A stretch of DNA of 56,965 bases from Bacteroidota bacterium (GTDB lineage: Bacteria; Bacteroidota; Bacteroidia; Bacteroidales; UBA7960), in the NCBI GenBank assembly GCA_007694165.1, contig RECE01000273.1, positions 1 to 56,965 on the forward strand, written 5' to 3'. The notes beneath the pieces are model-generated. The model saw only the letters and a program-made list of their open reading frames with translations. It did not search any database and was not told where the DNA came from. Positions 51,370 to 56,965 of this stretch are shown here, one piece after another (the first letter of the stretch is position 1; each line of letters opens with the position of its first letter). The position numbers and the translations under genes were made by a program.

Positions 51370-54300
51370 TTATTCAATCATTACCTTCCCTCTGATGAGC
51401 CTGTCAGAACTGCGCAATTCAATAATATACAATCCCGGTTTTAAATCAGCCCGCTGAAGAGCAATTTCATTGCTGCGGATGTTTTGCTTCCAGGTTACTG
51501 TTCTGCCGGTATTGTCGCTAAGGCGGAAGGTGAATGTCTGTTTTTCATCATTGTTGAACCGAATGGTAGTGACATCCCGGAAAGGATTCGGGAAAACAAT
51601 CAGTTCATCCCGGGCAAGCAAAGTGGGTTCTGCAATACTGGTGGATTCGCTGTTGGCAACCTTGTTGGAGAAAGAAAGCAAAGGAGTTGGTGTATCACCG
51701 CAACCAGAATAAGATACGGCAGCTACCCGGTAATGGTAATGTGTGTGATTGTTTTCATCGGTATAATTGCTGAGGGTGCCTGGCACGCTGTCCAGCAGCT
51801 GCATGGCACCAGGGGTGATGCCGCGGTATACATAATATTGATGGGGGGTGAAACCGCCCGCTTCATCATCATAAGGATTCCAGTTCAATTCTATGGTGCT
51901 TCCCGACTCTGTGAGCTGCAGGAATACCGGGCTGTGGTAATAGCTTTTCACTGACTCATTGCCACAGGTGTCTACCACGGCAATTTTGAATCTTTCTGCC
52001 AAAGAGTCGGGTTGGCTTGTTTCATCCATGAACAGTGCCGGCTCATCAAAGGCTACATAGCCTACCATTTCCCACGTTTCTGTTCCTGTGCTCCTGTAAA
52101 CATTGAAACCTGCGCTTCCTTCGCCCGGGGTCTTTTCCCATGCAATAGTGGTTTTGTGGTTGAGGGTATCCACGGAAACCATGCAAATCTGCTCATTGTC
52201 AAAGGGTGAGCGGACAAAAACTGTAACCATATCTGTGGCACTGCATCCCACCTGGTCTGTGGCAGTTGCCGTATATTCAACCTGGGTTTCAGGGTTTGCC
52301 ACCGGGTTTGCAATGGAAGCATCCGAGAGGTCAGATGCGGGTTCCCACATCCAATTGAAACTTCCTGACTCTGAAGGATGGTTGCTGTTGGCGGCAGCTT
52401 GCAGCTGTGTATCATTGCCAGGGCAAATAAGTGCATCCTGTCCGGCATCAACACTGAGTTGTATCACTTTGAGTTCGGCATCTTCTGAGACCATAGTGCC
52501 ACAGGTATGGGTGATTTCGCAAGTGTAAATTCCCTCGTCTTCCATCTGGGCATTTTCGATGATAAATTGATCGTTAGTCGCATCATTGATGATTTGTCCG
52601 TCTTTTTTCCATTGATAACTGATGGGGCCGCTGCCTTCAGCCTCGGTAGCAAAAGTTGCAGTTGCATTCAGGCAAACACTCTGAGACAAGGGCTGGGTTG
52701 TAATGGTAGGATTTTCCAAAAGCGCAAGGGTAAAAGAATCTGTACCCGTACATCCTGCTTCGTCGGTTACCAGCAAAGTATAGGTGGTTGTTTCAAGAGG
52801 CTCTGCCAGGGGGTTGAGAATCTCCGGGTCATTAAGTCCGGTGGCCGGAGTCCAGGAATAGAGCAGGACTCCTGATGCGTCAGGGTGATTGGATAGGGCA
52901 GAAGCATTGACCTGGTAGGATTCACCATCGCAGAAATTGTCATCGGTACCTGCATTTACAGTAAGCAGGATCACCTTAAGCTGGGCTTCTTCGCTGACAA
53001 TACTCCCGCATACATTGGTGATTTCACAGGTGTAAAAGCCTTCATCTTCCGGGTTGGCGTTGTTGATGACAAAGCTGCTGCCGGTGGCATCCGGAATGTC
53101 TGCTCCATCTCTTTTCCACTGGAAACTCACAGGTTCTTCTCCGGCAACCTCCACCGAAAATGTCAGTTCCTCCCCGGGGCAAACATTTTGCGAAACGGGC
53201 TGCGTAAGGAGCGTAAGGGGTAAATGAACTTCCAGGGCAGCCTGCTCACTGGCAAGGGTGCCGCATGCGTTGGTTACTTCACAGCTATATATCCCTGCAT
53301 CTTCAGCGGTAATGGCCGGAAGCAAAAGTGTATTTCCTGTGGCATCTGTAAGGATTTCACCACCTTTGAACCATTGATAAGAAACAGGTTCAGAGCCACT
53401 GGCGCTAACGGTAAAAGAAATATCTTCATCGGGACAAGCCTGCTGCGAAAGGGGATGTGTTTCTATGGCCACCGGTTCAAGCAATGTCAGATGCAAAGAA
53501 TCTGATGCGAAGCATCCCTGCTCATCCGTTATGGTAAGTTTATAGGTGGTGTTTTCCAGGGGCTGTGCCACAGGATTCAGGATGTCTGTTTCATCAAGCC
53601 CATCAGCAGGTGTCCAGATATATTGCAGAGTTCCTGATTCGTCAGGATGGTTGGAGAGAGCAGTTGCATTGATGGGGTAGGCTATGCCATTACAAACATC
53701 ATCATCCTCTCCCACATTTACGGAAAGCTGAATTACTTTGAGTTCTGCCTCAAGACTGCTGACGGTGCCACAGGCATTGGTGATTTCGCAGCTATACAAA
53801 CCTTCATGGCTCATGTTTGCCTCTTCAATGTTTAAGGCGCTTTGGTTGAATCCGCTCAATTCGTCACCATCCTTAAACCACTGGTACGACAGTGGCTCTG
53901 TTCCTTCTGCTATTACACTGAGGGTTGCGGGAGCAGCTGCACAAACGGTGATGGCCTCCGGTTGTGATGTGATGCTTACTGCGGTGGGTAATTCCTCAAA
54001 AACAACCACCGAACGGGTAATGTCTGCAGTAAGAAACGGGCGTATACAACGAACCGGATCGGTTTCATTGCGATGGCGTGTATATGACATGTTGAGGTTA
54101 AAATGGCGACCCCATGCCCGCAGATACTGCAATCCCGAACCTGTGGCAGTACTTGTCCAGTAATCTTTTGGCAAAAATCCTCCCACCAATTCTTTTGCCT
54201 GGTTCAGACGATTCAATTCCTGGTAAGAAGGGAGATACCAGTCTGCATAGCCATTGAGTTCTGATTCATCGCAAACACTTACCGCAATAGGCCTTTCAGG

Positions 54301-54819
54301 ACAGTCTTCCAGGATTTTGGTGGTGTTGTATTGCCCATCCTCGTAAGTAGTATGAATATACTGCGCCACACAGCCCCATCTTACTCCGGTAGTATCGTCC
54401 CGGGTACTGGAAATTCGTTTCTCTGTTCCATCCGTTTTATAATTAAAAACTATCCCGCCCCGAAAATAATCTCCCGGTTCTACCTCACTGAGATCCGCAA
54501 TGAGTATATGATGTATCACCGGACTGTAAAACCACTCTCCGGTTCCACAGCTGGTGTTTTCCACAGCTGCTCTGTAATATTTTTGTGCTCCGGCTGTGCC
54601 GGCAGCAACAAAGGTATGGCTGCTCTCTGTTGCGCCATCAATAGAGGTCCAGTTGATTTTATCGCTGCTTTCCTGCCATTGAAAAGGGCCTTCAGCACCG
54701 CTGGCAGTTAACACTACCTGATCGCCGATTAATACTTTTTCAGCAAATTCCTGCGAAAAGCCAGTATTGTAAAACGAAAGCCCTATAATTAATAACAAAG
54801 GTAATAACTTGGTCTTCAT
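51370..54819 (-). CDS. T9SS-exported protein with DUF1566 and multiple Ig/PKD-like repeats
   Basis: This 1149-aa protein starts with a signal peptide (MKTKLLPLLLIIGLSFYNTG). A DUF1566 (Lcl C-terminal type) domain follows at about 110-265 (ADWYLPSYQELNRLNQAKEL, RCIRPF). Four Ig-like modules of about 75 aa alternate with PKD-like modules: each Ig has SYQW or SFQW plus EG(L/I/F)Y(S/T)CE(I/V)T. FN3-like segments (about 880-1060) precede a type IX sorting tail with FPNPFRDVTTIRF...PGLYIIELRSSDRLIRGK. It is a surface or adhesion protein; the ligand is unknown. It is flanked upstream by a hairpin and a MITE. Confidence 0.88.
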   Translation of the reverse strand: MKTKLLPLLLIIGLSFYNTGFSQEFAEKVLIGDQVVLTASGAEGPFQWQESSDKINWTSIDGATESSHTFVAAGTAGAQKYYRAAVENTSCGTGEWFYSPVIHHILIADLSEVEPGDYFRGGIVFNYKTDGTEKRISSTRDDTTGVRWGCVAQYIHTTYEDGQYNTTKILEDCPERPIAVSVCDESELNGYADWYLPSYQELNRLNQAKELVGGFLPKDYWTSTATGSGLQYLRAWGRHFNLNMSYTRHRNETDPVRCIRPFLTADITRSVVVFEELPTAVSITSQPEAITVCAAAPATLSVIAEGTEPLSYQWFKDGDELSGFNQSALNIEEANMSHEGLYSCEITNACGTVSSLEAELKVIQLSVNVGEDDDVCNGIAYPINATALSNHPDESGTLQYIWTPADGLDETDILNPVAQPLENTTYKLTITDEQGCFASDSLHLTLLEPVAIETHPLSQQACPDEDISFTVSASGSEPVSYQWFKGGEILTDATGNTLLLPAITAEDAGIYSCEVTNACGTLASEQAALEVHLPLTLLTQPVSQNVCPGEELTFSVEVAGEEPVSFQWKRDGADIPDATGSSFVINNANPEDEGFYTCEITNVCGSIVSEEAQLKVILLTVNAGTDDNFCDGESYQVNASALSNHPDASGVLLYSWTPATGLNDPEILNPLAEPLETTTYTLLVTDEAGCTGTDSFTLALLENPTITTQPLSQSVCLNATATFATEAEGSGPISYQWKKDGQIINDATNDQFIIENAQMEDEGIYTCEITHTCGTMVSEDAELKVIQLSVDAGQDALICPGNDTQLQAAANSNHPSESGSFNWMWEPASDLSDASIANPVANPETQVEYTATATDQVGCSATDMVTVFVRSPFDNEQICMVSVDTLNHKTTIAWEKTPGEGSAGFNVYRSTGTETWEMVGYVAFDEPALFMDETSQPDSLAERFKIAVVDTCGNESVKSYYHSPVFLQLTESGSTIELNWNPYDDEAGGFTPHQYYVYRGITPGAMQLLDSVPGTLSNYTDENNHTHYHYRVAAVSYSGCGDTPTPLLSFSNKVANSESTSIAEPTLLARDELIVFPNPFRDVTTIRFNNDEKQTFTFRLSDNTGRTVTWKQNIRSNEIALQRADLKPGLYIIELRSSDRLIRGKVMIE

Positions 54820-54958
54820 GCCAATAAGTTTTTGGTTGTTAATTGTTTGTGTGTGGCTGCAAAAATAATTAACTTTTAGCAGGCAATAGTTAAAAAAGCA
54901 GTGTTATTTTTTTGTTTTATAGATATATGTCTGTATAACAGCCGGGTAGGATTTGTAT

Positions 54959-54996
54959 AAAAATGCCGGAATGTGAATAACTCCACATTCCGGCAT
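54959..54996 (-). terminator. Terminator of the alpha/beta hydrolase gene
   Basis: ATGCCGGAATGTG (54963-54975) and CACATTCCGGCAT (54984-54996) are perfect 13-bp complements with an 8-nt loop. On the minus strand TTTT follows. It lies 265 bp after the hydrolase stop because a MITE sits between them. Confidence 0.8.
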
Positions 54997-55014
54997 CAGC
55001 AATATTCGTTTCTT

Positions 55015-55144
55015 GAGTCCACTCCGAAAAGCGCAATACCCCCCTACCCCCTAAAAGGGGGAGAACGCAACCTGCTGACATTGTGCGTAATAACAATCTC
55101 GTATTTCATTTAATTTCGCAAAGACGACTTTTCGGAGCAGACTC
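55015..55144. mobile_element. 130-bp MITE-like element, copy B
   Basis: Inverted ends GAGTCCACTCCGAAAAG and the complement of CTTTTCGGAGCAGACTC agree at 15 of 17 positions. A perfect 6-bp duplication TTTCTT flanks it (55009-55014 and 55145-55150). It contains the small hairpin CCCCCTAAAAGGGGG. It is homologous to copy A at 48307-48436 in reverse orientation. Confidence 0.88.
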
Positions 55145-55261
55145 TTTCTTTGGACTTAACAATTAACAGGGACTATGATAATTCTGATGTTCACTGCCCA
55201 AAACCGTCATGCAATTGTACAAAAGGATGAATGGCTTTATGCAAAACGCTATGAATTCGCC

Positions 55262-56659
55262 TCAGGGGTTTGTTATCCCGGTAATCCAGCTGCTCATCTT
55301 TTCCAGCACCTGCGGTGCGAAGGTTTGCTCAATGGTTGCGTAGTTGGAAGGAGCACCGGTTTCGCACTCCTGGAACAAATGGTTGAGGCCGGGAAATTCT
55401 TTTACAGTTACATGGTGATTGCCTCCCCTGTTTAGTGCTGCTTCAATAGCCTGCAGGTTGGAAGGAGGCACCTGCAGGTCGTTGCTGCCATTTACCGCCA
55501 GCACGGGACATTGCACTTTTTCCAGGTAAGGGGCCGGGTCAAGGCGCAAAAAAGTAAGCATCCATGGATTGGTGGTTTGCGCCATTAATTGCTGTAGATA
55601 CATGTCTCTGGTTAATCCTGATGGGATGTCGGAGTCCGCGATCTTTTCCGTCAGAAGTGATTGCAGGGCTGGCTTGAGGATCTCTGTATCTTCTATTTGC
55701 TGGATCATTTCGAATGCGCGGGTATTGATGATCCGATTTCTTTCAATTTCTTCTGCACTCATGTCCATAACCTCAAAGATCAGACGCTGTTGTTCCAGCA
55801 GCAGCTTGTCGCCACGGACGCCGGTTCCTGCCAGCAAAACGATAAACCCTACATTGTCGGGATTTCGGGAGGCCACGATAGGGGCAATGATTCCCCCTTC
55901 ACTGTGACCCATTAGCCCGATGTGCGCCCGATCAATTTCGGGACGGGTGCGTAGAAAGCTTACGGCAGCCTCAACATCGGTGACAAAATCCCAGGAGGTT
56001 GCAGAGGCAAAGTCACCTTCCGATTCGGCCACTCCCCGATCGTCGAAGCGCAATACAGCAATTCCGTTTCGTGTCAGATGGTCGGCAATTACCAGGAAAG
56101 GTCTGTGGCCCAAAATCTCTTCATCCCGGTTCTGGGGGCCGCTGCCGGTAATCATTACTACGGCAGGAAAAGGACCTTGCTTTTTGGGAAGGGTAAGGGT
56201 GCCGGCCAGGGTGATGTCTGCCTTTTCGTTGCGGAAGTAAACATCCTCGGCATGATATGGAAAAGGCTCAGTAGGATCCTGCGGACGTTTGACAGCGGTC
56301 TTTTCCGGTTTCTCACGGCTCAAATCCAGGGGAAGCTCAAATCCACCTTGTGTGAAGGTTCCTTCCACAATATCCTCTTTCAGCATTCCTGTATAAACAA
56401 TCATGCCAGAAGGGATGGCTATTTCGAGCCTGTCTGACTCAAAAGAGATTTTGTCAACAGGGATGCCAAAGGCACCCTGATCGGGGCTGTCCATGGTGGC
56501 TTTCAGACCATCGTCAGTTTGAGTAATGTTAAATACCACGGTGATTTCCATGCCCTGCACCTTAAGCAAGCCATACCAGGAACCTTCAATGGGGGATGGT
56601 TGGGCAAAAACCGAAAAGCTTATGCAAAATGAAATGAGAAAAGTGGAAAAGTTTTTCAT
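55262..56659 (-). CDS. Secreted alpha/beta hydrolase
   Basis: This 465-aa exported protein has a signal peptide ending VFAQP. A beta-rich N-terminal domain (about 24-115) precedes an alpha/beta-hydrolase fold. The nucleophile Ser253 is in LMGHSEGGIIAP, Asp394 is in NGSNDLQVPP and His427 in PGLNHLFQE. MITGSGPQNRDEE holds the oxyanion region. It is probably an esterase or peptidase-like enzyme of the periplasm; the substrate is unknown. The tandem repeat starts 48 bp before its start codon. Confidence 0.9.
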   Translation of the reverse strand: MKNFSTFLISFCISFSVFAQPSPIEGSWYGLLKVQGMEITVVFNITQTDDGLKATMDSPDQGAFGIPVDKISFESDRLEIAIPSGMIVYTGMLKEDIVEGTFTQGGFELPLDLSREKPEKTAVKRPQDPTEPFPYHAEDVYFRNEKADITLAGTLTLPKKQGPFPAVVMITGSGPQNRDEEILGHRPFLVIADHLTRNGIAVLRFDDRGVAESEGDFASATSWDFVTDVEAAVSFLRTRPEIDRAHIGLMGHSEGGIIAPIVASRNPDNVGFIVLLAGTGVRGDKLLLEQQRLIFEVMDMSAEEIERNRIINTRAFEMIQQIEDTEILKPALQSLLTEKIADSDIPSGLTRDMYLQQLMAQTTNPWMLTFLRLDPAPYLEKVQCPVLAVNGSNDLQVPPSNLQAIEAALNRGGNHHVTVKEFPGLNHLFQECETGAPSNYATIEQTFAPQVLEKMSSWITGITNP

Positions 56660-56706
56660 GTGATTATAGTTTTGTTATTGCTTAATAATGAACTGATTAT
56701 GTCTTG

Positions 56707-56965
56707 TCATGAAAATCCAATAATGTCGGCGCTACGCGCCTTTAGGTTTTATGCGTGCATTGGTTTGCTACCATAATTTCAGCGCTACGCGCCTTTAGGT
56801 ATTAAGGATTCATTGGATTGCTACCATAATGTCAGCGCTACGCGCCTTTGGGTTTTATAGGTTCATTGGAATGCTTCCATAATTTAAGCGCTATGCGCCT
56901 TTAGGTATTAAGGATTCATCATATTGCTACCATACTGTCAGCTCTACGCGCCTTACTAAATGCAT
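56707..56965. repeat. 53-bp tandem repeat array, running off the window edge
   Basis: Core GCGCTACGCGCC-like copies start at 56729, 56782, 56835, 56888 and 56941, each exactly 53 bp apart. Core GGCGC-TAC-GCGCC can form a small hairpin. Units 1 and 3 share GGTTTTAT, while units 2 and 4 share GGTATTAAGGATTCAT, so the array alternates with a 106-bp period. It lies upstream of the alpha/beta hydrolase and has no coding sense. Confidence 0.85.

Noticed and set aside
56707..56965. CRISPR array at the right edge
   Set aside because: The regular 53-bp spacing comes from tandem copies in which the whole unit is conserved. There are no unique spacers and no cas genes.

Overview
The window reads as chromosomal DNA of a Bacteroidota bacterium, most likely an anaerobic or facultative member near Bacteroidales/Marinilabiliales. 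The evidence is two proteins with type IX secretion (Por) C-terminal tails, DUF5723 and other beta-barrel families, the Bacteroidota gene order DUF2520-kdsC-ubiA-maf and amn-holA, and promoters of the TTG-N19-TAnnTTTG type. Genus-level placement is not possible from the sequence alone.

Layout. 1-7.3 kb: tRNA-Tyr, a TPR histidine kinase, arfB, pepD, rsmG, a LysM glucosaminidase and a TPR protein. 7.5-22.5 kb: housekeeping and envelope genes, with a DoxX-like protein, comEC, the surE-lpxB-spoIID operon, a DUF502 protein, a YugP-like protease, the DUF2520-kdsC-ubiA-maf-glycosyltransferase operon and a ccmF-type haem lyase. 22.7-31.6 kb: envelope and secreted proteins (DUF5723 barrel, lipoprotein, 915-aa anchored protein, T9SS subtilase). 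32-40.4 kb: HsdR_N-like nuclease domain protein, amn, holA, EVE, cvpA, a class V aminotransferase, an unknown protein and a PIF1/HRDC helicase. 40.5-48 kb: a sulfur respiration cluster. 48.8-56.7 kb: a REC-TM protein, ygiQ, a 1149-aa T9SS Ig protein and an alpha/beta hydrolase.

The most interesting region is 40506-47957. An octahaem cytochrome of the tetrathionate reductase family, a cytochrome b and an outer-membrane barrel are followed by a double-rhodanese lipoprotein, two half-size YeeE/YedE thiosulfate-permease-like proteins (the second fused to a rhodanese) and a membrane-anchored rhodanese. All three rhodanese proteins end in the same tail, -Gly-Gly-Cys-COOH. Two of them have lost the rhodanese catalytic cysteine, and in the membrane-anchored one the terminal cysteine is the only cysteine in the protein. 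I propose a periplasmic sulfane-sulfur relay in which C-terminal Cys arms, by analogy with the GGCGG arm of SoxY, hand sulfur between rhodaneses and the permease. This is inference.

The intergenic DNA is rich in small mobile or repeated elements: a 130-bp MITE-like family (two copies with 5-6-bp target duplications), a 224-bp MITE-like element with a 6-bp duplication, a GCAAGAAAAC-ended repeat (two copies, one carrying nested palindromic inserts, plus an end fragment), twin GGCTAAAGCC palindromes, and a 53-bp tandem repeat with an alternating 106-bp higher-order pattern at the right edge.
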